DNA from: Pseudanabaena sp. PCC 6802
GTDB taxonomy: Bacteria; Cyanobacteriota; Cyanobacteriia; Pseudanabaenales; Pseudanabaenaceae
Assembly (NCBI RefSeq): GCF_000332175.1
Contig: NZ_KB235914.1
Location: forward strand, 1,985,368-2,049,367
Length of the DNA: 64,000 bases
Direction: 5' to 3'
Positions 44,314-52,509 of the stretch are shown piece by piece; positions within the stretch are counted from its first letter, which is position 1; every line of letters begins with the position of its first letter. The notes below the pieces were generated by a model, which saw only the letters and a list, made by a program, of their open reading frames with translations, was not told the origin of the DNA and did no database searches. The position numbers and the translations under genes are program-made.

Positions 44314-44786
44314 TTTTTTACTCCTATCCCAAGCTCATTTATTAAAAATTCTAATGCTGCATGACTACCTCCGTATTCCAGATAACAATTTAAATGTATG
44401 AAGATATCTGGAGTCTTTGAACTAGGTTTAGCTCCAAAATAGCAATGTGCTTTGAATACATGTTCCTTGCTAGACAGTTCATCCTCAGAAGATAGATCTA
44501 GTCTATCCAAGCGAAATTCATAAGACTTAGTTCCCCATTCTTGTATCAGTGTTCTCAAGATTGCACTTTCTACATCAGAAAACCTTTCTGAATCTTCTGA
44601 ACCTTCTAATTTTAGAGATTCGATAGCGGATTTAGCTAACTGTTTTGATAGTGCCTGTAACCCTCTAACATCAATATCAGAACTCCCAGAACTTCGAGCA
44701 TTTAGAGCTACTCCTGATGCTTCAGCCCTGATACGTAAATGCTGCCATTGATACTTAAAACCTCCCAATTCACTATTAGAACCCAT
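44310..44786 (-). CDS. First-gene remnant of the nuclease operon (5' end replaced by an IS)
   Basis: 158 residues as read. Its ATG (44784-44786) lies in the terminal repeat of the neighbouring IS, so the present start is supplied by the IS and the true N-terminus is lost or lies beyond it. The sequence GFKYQWQHLRIRAEASGVAL, DIDVRGLQALSKQLAKSAIESL and a C-terminal YGGSHAALEFLINELGIGV looks like the back half of a larger protein. The 225-residue gene on the other side of the IS (45635-46312) is the probable front half: dropping 44784-45649 joins the two in the same frame. No family recognised. Confidence 0.5.
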   Translation of the reverse strand: MGSNSELGGFKYQWQHLRIRAEASGVALNARSSGSSDIDVRGLQALSKQLAKSAIESLKLEGSEDSERFSDVESAILRTLIQEWGTKSYEFRLDRLDLSSEDELSSKEHVFKAHCYFGAKPSSKTPDIFIHLNCYLEYGGSHAALEFLINELGIGVKK

Positions 44787-45649
44787 TTAGGAAGTCGCAG
44801 TTGCCAGATTTCTTAGCATTTTGCGGATTAAAGCCAAGTAAATAAACGATTCAGACATTTGCTCATAAAATTCATAATCCTTGCTTAGTCTACGACAATT
44901 ACCTAACCAAGCAAAGGTTCGCTCTACCACCCAACGCTTTGACTCCACTACAAAACCTTTCTGATTGTCTGCCCGTTTGCTAACTTCCCAAAGCCATCCG
45001 AAGTTGTCGTTGACCCATTGTGTGATTTCATCACCAGAGAATCCAGCATCAACCAGAATTTTCTCTAATCGTGGTAATGGAGATGTGAGATTCTGTAACA
45101 ACTGCTTAGCTCCTGCTCTTTCACCGATGTTAGCTGCACACACCAACACCTTTACAACTAAGCCCAAGGTGTCAACCATAGCGAAGCGTTTTCTGCCCTT
45201 GATTTGCTTACCGCCATCAAAACCTCGACTGCCCGCACTTTCTGTTGTCTTCACACTCTGGCTATCGATACTCACCAAGCTTGGGGTCGCCTCTTTACTA
45301 ACCTTTTCCCTAAATTGTTGGCTCAATTTGCGATTAATCTCCTCCAGTAGCCCAGTTCTTTCCCACCTTTGCCAGTAGAAATAGACCGTTGAGTAAGGCG
45401 GAAAGTCATGGGGTAGATTCTGCCATGTACAACCATTTTTGAGTATATAGAAAATGGCATTCAGTAACTCTCGCATATTTGTTTTGGGTGGCCTACCCCA
45501 TTTTGATGGTTTGGGTAGCATGGGTGCGATAATTTCCCATTCTTGGTTGGATAAATCGGTATTATAGGATCGGCGCATCTCTTCAGGTTTATACTAGACT
45601 TCATCAGTATTTATACCTGCTTTTGGTGCGCCTTTTACTTCCTAAATGG
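44783..45649 (-). mobile_element. IS5-family insertion sequence, about 867 bp
   Basis: Perfect 13-bp terminal inverted repeats CCATTTAGGAAGT (44783-44795) and ACTTCCTAAATGG (45637-45649). One intact transposase on the minus strand ends inside the left repeat. I see no clear target duplication, so either it is very short, or one flank has been rearranged. Confidence 0.88.
44787..45578 (-). CDS. IS5-family transposase (IS427-like group)
   Basis: 263 residues. N-terminal DUF4096-like region (MRRSYNTDLSNQEWEIIAPMLP...KWGRPPKTNMRELLNAIFYIL...GCTWQNLPHDFPPYSTVYFYWQRW), then a DDE domain: Asp in SIDSQSVKTTESAG, Asp in LVDAGFSGDE, Glu in VVERTFAWLGNCRRLSKDYE. It appears complete in one frame, unlike many members of this group that need a frameshift. 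The TAA stop is part of the terminal inverted repeat, 1 base before the ATG of the downstream remnant gene. Confidence 0.93.
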   Translation of the reverse strand: MRRSYNTDLSNQEWEIIAPMLPKPSKWGRPPKTNMRELLNAIFYILKNGCTWQNLPHDFPPYSTVYFYWQRWERTGLLEEINRKLSQQFREKVSKEATPSLVSIDSQSVKTTESAGSRGFDGGKQIKGRKRFAMVDTLGLVVKVLVCAANIGERAGAKQLLQNLTSPLPRLEKILVDAGFSGDEITQWVNDNFGWLWEVSKRADNQKGFVVESKRWVVERTFAWLGNCRRLSKDYEFYEQMSESFIYLALIRKMLRNLATATS

Positions 45650-46312
45650 CTTCTTAAGATATTTATGCCATAGATCTGACAATATAAGTTTATTTAAGTT
45701 TGGGTCTTCCCAGTTACCCTCAAGTAGCTCTTTCAACTCATCAAAGAATTTTGGGATATGCATCCAATATGGAAATTGATGTTGCCTAATGTCCGATTCT
45801 TCTTGAAGTATATAGCTAAAACCCTTCCAATGGAGGGCGATATAATTTGAACAAATCTCGGCTGCAATAATCCAACGAATATTTCGATTTCGATCTAATG
45901 TGCGAGCTTCACCTATTCCAATATAGGAAGGGCTAGAGATCTTATGAACGCGGACGTACCATTTTTTATCACTCTTTTTGGCATTAATTGCACCGTACCA
46001 TTTCTCTTCTCCAAAACTACTGAGCAGAAAGGCAGCATCTTCTAAGTCAGGTTCTTTTGAATGACTTCCCAATTTGAAGCTCAACCATGATTTCGGGCAC
46101 TCTAGATATGCTAAGAGAATATCATTTGCTGAGATAGTCTTATTATCCAAAGCACGTTCAACTTCACTAACCAAATCATCCTTCGACTGATTAGTTTTTT
46201 TCGATGAAATTATTTTTTTTAAAGTAGTAGTAGTAAACTCTGGGCTAGACAAAAAATGACGGAGAAAATCTTTGTCTGAAAAACCTAGATCGATAAAAGC
46301 ATCAATGCCCAT
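45635..46312 (-). CDS. 5' part of an uncharacterised gene broken by an IS
   Basis: 225 residues as read. The last four residues (PFRK) and the stop come from the terminal repeat of the IS, so the native protein continued further. The N-terminal part (AFIDLGFSDKDFLRHFLSS, TTTTLKKIISSKKTNQSKDDLVSEVERALD) is helical. The middle (EEKWYGAINAKKSDKKWYVRVHKISSPSYIGIGEARTL and WIIAAEICSNYIALHWKGF) looks like a beta-rich domain. I do not recognise the family. It is the first gene of the operon that ends with the PD-(D/E)XK-like nuclease, and probably one gene with 44310-44782. Confidence 0.5.
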   Translation of the reverse strand: MGIDAFIDLGFSDKDFLRHFLSSPEFTTTTLKKIISSKKTNQSKDDLVSEVERALDNKTISANDILLAYLECPKSWLSFKLGSHSKEPDLEDAAFLLSSFGEEKWYGAINAKKSDKKWYVRVHKISSPSYIGIGEARTLDRNRNIRWIIAAEICSNYIALHWKGFSYILQEESDIRQHQFPYWMHIPKFFDELKELLEGNWEDPNLNKLILSDLWHKYLKKPFRK

Positions 46313-46508
46313 AAGAGTTTAACTATCTTGTGTTAACTATAAATTATAATAATCGATCAATGATTATTGTAACATTTTTCCAAACCCCTTTTTTAGGGGC
46401 AAAATATAACTTTATGGTTTAAGTCGCATTTATGCTGAGCAATCTATACCGCCTGTATGTCCTACTATGACATGTATTACGGTATTAATAGGCTCAAATA
46501 CATTATCT

Positions 46509-48224
46509 TTATTCCAAAACTAAAAATATCTGGCCGCGCCTGACATTCGGGCTGTCTTTGGTGTTAGATGACGCGCTCGCAATGGTTATGGCTTTAATGC
46601 GATCAACTATTGGCAGCTTAGATTTGGTAATGCGATCGCTCATTTGCTTCAGTCCAGGTACATCCGCTAATAATGCTGCCAAATCCAATTTTTCATTCAG
46701 ATAAGCGTAGGTCTGGTAATTGCGAGGTAGCGTAGCGGCGATCGCTTTGGCATTCGATTTGTAATCGGAAGATTTGGGGTTAGCAGTCAATGCTGCTTCC
46801 ATCGCATCGACGGAATTGGCAACCAGGACTAGATCTGGAGTCTGGCTGCGCACAGCCGCTACCGTTCCAGTTATGGCAGCAGGACTGGAAACTTTTTTGT
46901 CGGCTTTGCCGATCGCCGCACTGAGTCGAGTCCAAACCGTGAGTTCGCGTCCGTCAACCTCCAACTCACCTACGGTTAGTTTCGATTTACTGCGCGCGGA
47001 GTCGTCAAGTTGAGCGATCGCTGTCTTAGCGATCTCAGGATTAGTTTTTTGGACGGCAAATACCCAGTCGTTTGCTCGATCGGCTTGCGGTTGTAAGCTA
47101 ATGGCATATTCGCCCCGCACCCAAGCAGAGATATCTTGCTCCAGGCTAAACCCTAGATGAGATGACACCAGAGCGATCGTCCGATCCAAGAGTGCCGTTA
47201 GTTCGGGATAGGGCTGTACGGCGGCATTAATCTGCTGCCAGGTTTGCTGCAAATCTCGCCCCACAATTACCGAACTGCCCACTGGGATAGACTGGGTAGC
47301 CTTGTTGTCTGTAGCACTAGAAGTACTCGCGGCGATCGCGGGTAAATTAGCCAGCGAATCTAGAGTCAAAAGCGTCTCCGCTTTCACGCCCAGCCGATCT
47401 AAGCCCAAGCCCAGAGTAATTGCGGCTTCAGGCAAGTTAGCTAAATTCGACGGGATAGAACCGCTGCCTGCCCCCCATTTGCCTAATTCTGCCAAATTGA
47501 CAAATGCTACCCCAACGCGTGCTTCGGATAGCTGACCTACGCTCTTTTTGTAGTTGTTAAAGCTGGCAAGTGCCAGATCCGGTACCTGAATGTCGTTAAT
47601 GGCATTGCGCATCGCTTTGGGATCGTTGGTTAACAGCACAAACTTGCCCAAAATGCCCGCCGTCAGTCCTGGACGCTTGGATGTAGGCGTGGCATAGATA
47701 AAAGGTACTCCCTGATATTGTTCGAAGGCTAGATCGATTCCAGCGATCGCCTGTTTTTGCCAGAATGCTTCCACAGATTTTTTTGCTACCCCTGGTTTAT
47801 CGATCTCCAGTGCCAGCAGGTAACCCGGTTGCAAGCCATTCTCCGGTTGGCGATCCAGATCTGTGGTGGTGACAGCAAAAGTAACTTCATTCCCCAACCA
47901 GGGTTTGACATCGGCATCGTAATCCAGCGCCCACTCTTGCTTCACCAACCGCTTCAGATCGTCGATCTCGCGGCGGAGCGCGGCGCGATCGCCCGGTGGC
48001 GCTGCCAGTTTTGCAGATAAGCCCAGCTTATCGGGATTTACAAGGAAAGAGGCCACCAATGGCGATCGCTTGGGCAAGAACGTGGCGGCGATCGGCTGGA
48101 CTGTGGCATCGCGCAACAGGTTGCCAGGGGACGCACTCAAAACCCTCGATACTGCCGTAATACTCAAGAGCAGCAATACAATTGCCGCCGCTGCAATACC
48201 GATAAAAACTGATTTTGCCTTCAT
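46509..48224 (-). CDS. DUF3352 family membrane-anchored protein
   Basis: 571 residues with an N-terminal membrane segment (FIGIAAAAIVLLLLSITAVS, residues 7-26) and a large periplasmic domain. The pattern ATFLPKRSPLVASFLVNPDKL, EWALDYDADVKPWLGNEVTFAV, followed by repeated beta-rich blocks, matches cyanobacterial DUF3352 proteins. The domain appears internally repeated (WLGNEVTFAV near 110 and WVRGEYAISL near 365). It is common in cyanobacteria but has no assigned function that I know of. It lies alone on the minus strand between the accessory island and hisC. Confidence 0.87.
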   Translation of the reverse strand: MKAKSVFIGIAAAAIVLLLLSITAVSRVLSASPGNLLRDATVQPIAATFLPKRSPLVASFLVNPDKLGLSAKLAAPPGDRAALRREIDDLKRLVKQEWALDYDADVKPWLGNEVTFAVTTTDLDRQPENGLQPGYLLALEIDKPGVAKKSVEAFWQKQAIAGIDLAFEQYQGVPFIYATPTSKRPGLTAGILGKFVLLTNDPKAMRNAINDIQVPDLALASFNNYKKSVGQLSEARVGVAFVNLAELGKWGAGSGSIPSNLANLPEAAITLGLGLDRLGVKAETLLTLDSLANLPAIAASTSSATDNKATQSIPVGSSVIVGRDLQQTWQQINAAVQPYPELTALLDRTIALVSSHLGFSLEQDISAWVRGEYAISLQPQADRANDWVFAVQKTNPEIAKTAIAQLDDSARSKSKLTVGELEVDGRELTVWTRLSAAIGKADKKVSSPAAITGTVAAVRSQTPDLVLVANSVDAMEAALTANPKSSDYKSNAKAIAATLPRNYQTYAYLNEKLDLAALLADVPGLKQMSDRITKSKLPIVDRIKAITIASASSNTKDSPNVRRGQIFLVLE

Positions 48225-48535
48225 AGAAAAACTGGGGAACAGCGCTTATCGTGACTAAGTCTACCGCCGATCGTGCAGGCTTTAGCTCAAATTATGTGGA
48301 AATTTACGTGGATTTGGGGTATGGGGGTTAGGGGTGGTTACTTGTAGGGGCAGTGCCTCCGTGCCTGCCCTCAACTAAATCGGTCTTAACCCGAGGACTA
48401 GATCGTAATGCCAGGTTATGAGATTTGCTATAGCATCAACTGCAAAGTATCTTGCCTAAGCAGTCTCTAAAGCTAGCTGCTGAAAGCTAACGACTATAGT
48501 TAGAATGAATGGGCTGAATTTAAGATCTACGTTCT
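48225..48535. other. Divergent spacer between the DUF3352 gene and hisC
   Basis: 311 bases, no gene. A G-rich segment (about 48316-48376) ending GTGCCTCCGTGCCTGCCCTC resembles fragments near 22915 and 25900. GCTATAGC occurs at about 48430, possibly a relic end of a TAGC element, but no matching left end is present. Confidence 0.45.
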
Positions 48536-49585
48536 ATGGGCTATTTTCGTCCTGCTATTGATGCGATGTCTGGGTATGTTCCGGGAGAGCAGCCAAAATC
48601 TGGTGTTAAGGTAATTAAACTTAATACGAATGAAAACCCTTACCCACCTTCGCCTAAAGCGATGGCAGCGTTGCATCATGTGGAGCCGGATGCTTTGCGG
48701 CGCTATCCCGATCCGTTTGCGTGGCAGTTTTGTCAGGCCGTTAGCGATGAGTTGGGCGTGCCTGCGGACTGGGTCATCGTTGGCAATGGTAGCGATGATG
48801 TATTGAATGTATTGGTGCGAGCCTGTGCGGAGGGGCAGGAGCGACGGGTAGTATATCCCATGCCTACCTACGTTTTGTATCGCACTTTATCTGCCATGCA
48901 GCCCGCCGAAGTAGTTGAGGTACCCTACCCAGACAATTTCCAGTTACCGATCGCCGATCTCGTTGCAGCCAATGGGGCGATTACGTTTATTGCTTCGCCG
49001 AATAGTCCTTCGGGGCATACGGTGCCTTTGGACGATCTGCGGAAATTAGCTGGAAGCGTATCGGGAATCGTAGCGATCGACGAGGCCTATGTTGACTTTG
49101 CAGAATCCTCGGCATTGTCTTTGGTACGGGAATTTGAAAATGTAATCGTGTTGCGAACTTTATCGAAAGGTTATTCCCTGGCGGGATTGCGTTTGGGGTT
49201 TGGCGTGGCAAATCCGCAATTGCTGTCCGGTCTGTTTAAGGTGAAGGATAGTTACAATATCGATGCGATCGCGATCGCAGTGGGGACGGCAGCTATACGC
49301 GATCGCGACTATAAAAATACCTGCGCCGAGAAGGTCAAAGGATCGCGCGCTCAACTAACCGCTGATTTGCGCAAGTTGGGATTTAAGGTATTGGACTCCC
49401 ATACGAATTTTGTATTGGCAACTCCACCACAGGGTAATGCCGAGTTTATATATCTGGCATTAAAGGATCGAGGGATTTTGGTGCGGTACTTTAAGGAAAC
49501 AGGGTTGGAGGATAAGTTGAGAATTTCGGTTGGAACCGATGAGGAAAACCAAGCATTGATCGAGGCACTAGGCAGCATTTTGTGA
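48536..49585 (+). CDS. hisC: Histidinol-phosphate aminotransferase
   Basis: 349 residues. Converts imidazole-acetol phosphate and glutamate to histidinol phosphate in histidine synthesis. The start KLNTNENPYPPSPKAM matches the family, as do RYPDPFAWQF, VGNGSDDVLNVL, ASPNSPSGHTVP, the DEAYVDFA motif near residue 180, and the PLP lysine in RTLSKGYSLAGLRLGFG near 210. The conserved Arg in LRISVGT is near the C-terminus. No other his genes are adjacent, as usual in cyanobacteria where this pathway is dispersed. The 3' end converges with cutA across 20 bases. Confidence 0.93.
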   Translation: MGYFRPAIDAMSGYVPGEQPKSGVKVIKLNTNENPYPPSPKAMAALHHVEPDALRRYPDPFAWQFCQAVSDELGVPADWVIVGNGSDDVLNVLVRACAEGQERRVVYPMPTYVLYRTLSAMQPAEVVEVPYPDNFQLPIADLVAANGAITFIASPNSPSGHTVPLDDLRKLAGSVSGIVAIDEAYVDFAESSALSLVREFENVIVLRTLSKGYSLAGLRLGFGVANPQLLSGLFKVKDSYNIDAIAIAVGTAAIRDRDYKNTCAEKVKGSRAQLTADLRKLGFKVLDSHTNFVLATPPQGNAEFIYLALKDRGILVRYFKETGLEDKLRISVGTDEENQALIEALGSIL

Positions 49586-49605
49586 TGTCGATCGCTAAGT
49601 TTTTG

Positions 49606-49935
49606 CTATTTATTCAACGAGTTAATTGCCCAGCGTAGATAACCCTGGCTGACAGCAATGACAGGAACGGCAACGATTTCTGGTTCTGAATAGGGATGAA
49701 GCGATCGCAACCTTCCTTCCAGGGCAGCATAGTTGCTAAATAGAGTTTTGATCATCAGTAGATGTTCGGATTCCGTACATAGCTCTCCTTGCCAAAAATA
49801 GGTTGACGTAATTCCAGGTAAAATCTGTACGCAAGCAGCATGATGCTCGTCTACCAGGATACGAGCCAGGTGCTGTGCCGTACCCCGATCTGGCAATGTG
49901 GTCATCACTATAACTAGCTCGTTAGCATCTTGCAT
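49606..49935 (-). CDS. cutA: CutA1-like divalent cation tolerance protein
   Basis: 109 residues, complete. Trimeric ferredoxin-like protein. Signature segments are VIVMTTLPDRGTAQHLARILVDEHHAACVQILPGITSTYFWQGEL with parts conserved in all CutA1, MLIKT near residue 75, and EPEIVAVPVIAVSQGYLRWA at the end. Linked genetically to copper tolerance in E. coli, but its molecular role remains uncertain. It is convergent with hisC. Lys/Arg spacing near the C-terminus is as usual. Confidence 0.92.
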   Translation of the reverse strand: MQDANELVIVMTTLPDRGTAQHLARILVDEHHAACVQILPGITSTYFWQGELCTESEHLLMIKTLFSNYAALEGRLRSLHPYSEPEIVAVPVIAVSQGYLRWAINSLNK

Positions 49936-50082
49936 ATTCTGGTACTTTTGTCTTGGCTAGAATAAGGGCAGTCACGCTAATTTTCGACTTGCCCAGAACA
50001 ATACCAGATTTGCCCCACAAAATGAACCACGGCTATATCGATAATTTAACTAACCTGTGGTTTAATGGATTTTGCACGTCTT

Positions 50083-50156
50083 GGGCCTGTAGCTCAGTTG
50101 TATAGAGCAACCGCCTTCTAAGCGGTCGGTCATTGGTTAGAGTCCAATCAGGCCCG
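50083..50156 (+). tRNA. trnR: tRNA-Arg (anticodon UCU)
   Basis: 74 bases fold as a cloverleaf. Acceptor GGGCCTG pairs with CAGGCCC (G discriminator, CCA not encoded), the anticodon stem ACCGC/GCGGT encloses the loop CTTCTAA with anticodon TCT, and the T stem ATTGG/CCAAT encloses TTAGAGT. It decodes AGA (and AGG by wobble). Confidence 0.95.
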
Positions 50157-50166
50157 TTTTAAAAAA

Positions 50167-50197
50167 CCTTGAAAAAATGCAAGGCATTTTTTCAAGG
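50167..50197. terminator. Bidirectional terminator hairpin
   Basis: CCTTGAAAAAATGC and GCATTTTTTCAAGG form a perfect 14-bp stem with a 3-base loop between the 3' ends of the tRNA (plus) and the transglycosylase gene (minus). The A/T tracts are inside the stem, and A-rich sequence precedes it for the minus direction. Confidence 0.7.
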
Positions 50198-50207
50198 GGG
50201 TAAGCGT

Positions 50208-52400
50208 TTACTTCTTTTCAACGTTTTTTACCTGAGATGTAGACAGCTTGACTGACTCGGCTTCTAGCTGAGCTAGCTTTTGCTGCACCTGGGGCGAGTA
50301 AAGCCGCATGTAGTTCCAGTTATTCGCAAATACGCGATAGACATAGTCCCTCGTTTCGTCGAAGGGAATCGATTCTACAAATTCATCGGGATCGCCGATA
50401 CCGCGACTCTTGACCCAGCGCCCGATCGCACCGGGGCCAGCGTTGTAACTCGCGATCGCCAGCATGGAATTATCGCCGAACTCTCGATGCGTGTAGTCAA
50501 AATACCAGGTTCCCATCTCGATATTATGCTCGGGATTTTTAAGCGAATAGTTTGATATGCCTTGCTTAGAAGCAATCCAGCGACCCGTATCCGGCATAAT
50601 TTGCATCAAGCCCACCGCGCCGGATCGCGATAAGATCTCCGGCTCAAAGCGGGACTCCTGGCGAATTAACCCCATAACCAGCAGCGGTGGTAGGTTGCGC
50701 TGTCCTGCCCAGTTAGATATGGTGGAATAGTAGGGGAAAGGATACAATGCCTGCCAGAAAATGGGCTGCTTTTTGAGTTCGTTAATTTCTGCTTGTTCGG
50801 TAGCGGTAACGTCGAGCCAATTGAGACTGTCAGCTTTGGCAATACCGCGAATGTTGTCATTCACCCCAAGGCGCACGATCGCATCGGTAAGAATTTCCCT
50901 CGGGTTCTTCATTAACTGCCCCCGTATCGCAAACTGCCAGTAATCGCTAGCATCGCGATCCTGGCCGAGCATGTAGAGTTCCGACAAAGCTGGATTGCCT
51001 GCGGGTAGGGGACTGCGCGTGCTAGGACGGTTGAACGACGGCTGAATGCTGCGGGCTGTGGTAAAGTCACCCACCTGCAAGCCCAGTTGATTGGCCGATC
51101 GCCAGGCAAAGTAAGATTGAGGGTGCTTAGTTACGGCAAAGGTATACATCTGGCGAGCCGTAGCCCGATCGCCGAGTCGAGTTGCCCATTTCCCCGCCCA
51201 ATAGGCAGCCTCCGGTGCCGTTTCGCTCTCTGGTTCGTTGGCTACGATGCGATTTACCCAAGTAATTGCCCGATCTAACTGCCCAGACCGAGCCTGGTGT
51301 TTGGCATAGCGCCAGGAAAGTTGAGCTGCTGCGTCGCTGCTGCCATAGTTATTGAGCAGTAAAGTTTGGGCATTGCTAGCTGCCTGAGCGTTACCCTGCT
51401 GTTGCAGGATATCCGCTTTTTTCAATAATGCTTCGCCCGCCGTGTTGGGATACTTTGCCACTACGATATCCGCAAACCTAATTGCCTCTTCTGGTCTGGA
51501 GAGATCGATCAGGCGAATCAGCGCCCTTGGTGCTTGGGGACTGTTGGGAAACTTTTGAAACACGCTGTGATAAGCGGCGATCGCCCGATCTTTCTGGCGA
51601 TTGCGTTGGAAACTGCGCCCCAAGCGATAGGCAGTATAGGGATTGGAGGTGGCGCGGGCGTAGGCAAGACTGGCTTTGCCATACTCGGCATTGTCATAGT
51701 ATCCCTCAGCGATCGCCCACCACCGATCGGGTGTAAGCACCACGCCCTTAAGACCGACCAGGCGATCTAACAAAGGCAAGATGCCCTTGTAGTCCCTAAA
51801 GTAAACCGCCATGCTAATTAGCAAATCAGGGCGATTGGGGCTCTTGCGCAATTCGGCTAGCAAGACATCCTGCGATCGCGGATGAGAAGGAAATTTTGAC
51901 ATTAACTGGGGAAATTGTCCCAGGGCATACAAAGCTTCGGCGGCGGCGGGACTATCGGGATACTGACTGAGAATTTGCTGCCAGACCGCCCTGGCTCCAT
52001 TGAGATCCGACGATGCAGTTAGAGCCTGTGCCCGCTTCAGCAAGACATAATCAGCCAGCACGGGGTATTCCGTTTCCAAGCCCGCCAGTAATGGGATAGC
52101 CGCCTGAGGATTGCGATTAGCCAGATGCAGGTTGGCTAAAACATAGCGGGAGCGATTGCGTTCCGGCGATAGTTGTGTTGTTTGAGCTTGCGCCTGCAAC
52201 TGCGCCAACTGTTGAGGTGGAGCTAAATTGGGTAAGAGGTCAAATGGGACAGAAGCAGAGTCGCGATCGCTAGCATCAATGGTAGCAGCCAGGAGGTTAT
52301 TGGATTGGAAAGAGTTTCTAGCCGTAGTGTGATAGGTAGTAGCTCCGACTAGGGTAGTGCTGCAAGCCAGCACCAGCGACCAACGAGTTAATTGCTTCAT
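50208..52400 (-). CDS. slt: Soluble lytic murein transglycosylase with TPR-like superhelix
   Basis: 730 residues. A signal peptide lies at the N-terminus (WSLVLACSTTLVGATTY). Residues about 60-500 are a long alpha-solenoid of TPR-like units (ALYALGQFPQLMSKFPSHPRSQDVL type). The catalytic SLT domain (about 560-690) has the Glu in RQESRFEPEIL, then SGAVGLMQIMPDTGRW, NPEHNIEMGTWYF and IASYNAGPGAIGRW. It cleaves peptidoglycan in the periplasm, releasing 1,6-anhydromuropeptides. Length and order match Slt70-type enzymes. The 3' end is served by the hairpin at 50167. Confidence 0.94.
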   Translation of the reverse strand: MKQLTRWSLVLACSTTLVGATTYHTTARNSFQSNNLLAATIDASDRDSASVPFDLLPNLAPPQQLAQLQAQAQTTQLSPERNRSRYVLANLHLANRNPQAAIPLLAGLETEYPVLADYVLLKRAQALTASSDLNGARAVWQQILSQYPDSPAAAEALYALGQFPQLMSKFPSHPRSQDVLLAELRKSPNRPDLLISMAVYFRDYKGILPLLDRLVGLKGVVLTPDRWWAIAEGYYDNAEYGKASLAYARATSNPYTAYRLGRSFQRNRQKDRAIAAYHSVFQKFPNSPQAPRALIRLIDLSRPEEAIRFADIVVAKYPNTAGEALLKKADILQQQGNAQAASNAQTLLLNNYGSSDAAAQLSWRYAKHQARSGQLDRAITWVNRIVANEPESETAPEAAYWAGKWATRLGDRATARQMYTFAVTKHPQSYFAWRSANQLGLQVGDFTTARSIQPSFNRPSTRSPLPAGNPALSELYMLGQDRDASDYWQFAIRGQLMKNPREILTDAIVRLGVNDNIRGIAKADSLNWLDVTATEQAEINELKKQPIFWQALYPFPYYSTISNWAGQRNLPPLLVMGLIRQESRFEPEILSRSGAVGLMQIMPDTGRWIASKQGISNYSLKNPEHNIEMGTWYFDYTHREFGDNSMLAIASYNAGPGAIGRWVKSRGIGDPDEFVESIPFDETRDYVYRVFANNWNYMRLYSPQVQQKLAQLEAESVKLSTSQVKNVEKK

Positions 52401-52509
52401 CTGGAAATATCTGGATTAGTTGAGTGTGAGCGGGCGAGATACGAACAGAAACTATGAATGCACCCTATCGATCTAGGGCGTATTTTATCACCTCAGTCAA
52501 TCTTATCGC

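Noticed and set aside
48316-48440. A ninth TAGC element near hisC
   Set aside because: Only a GCTATAGC end is visible, with no matching left end or core.
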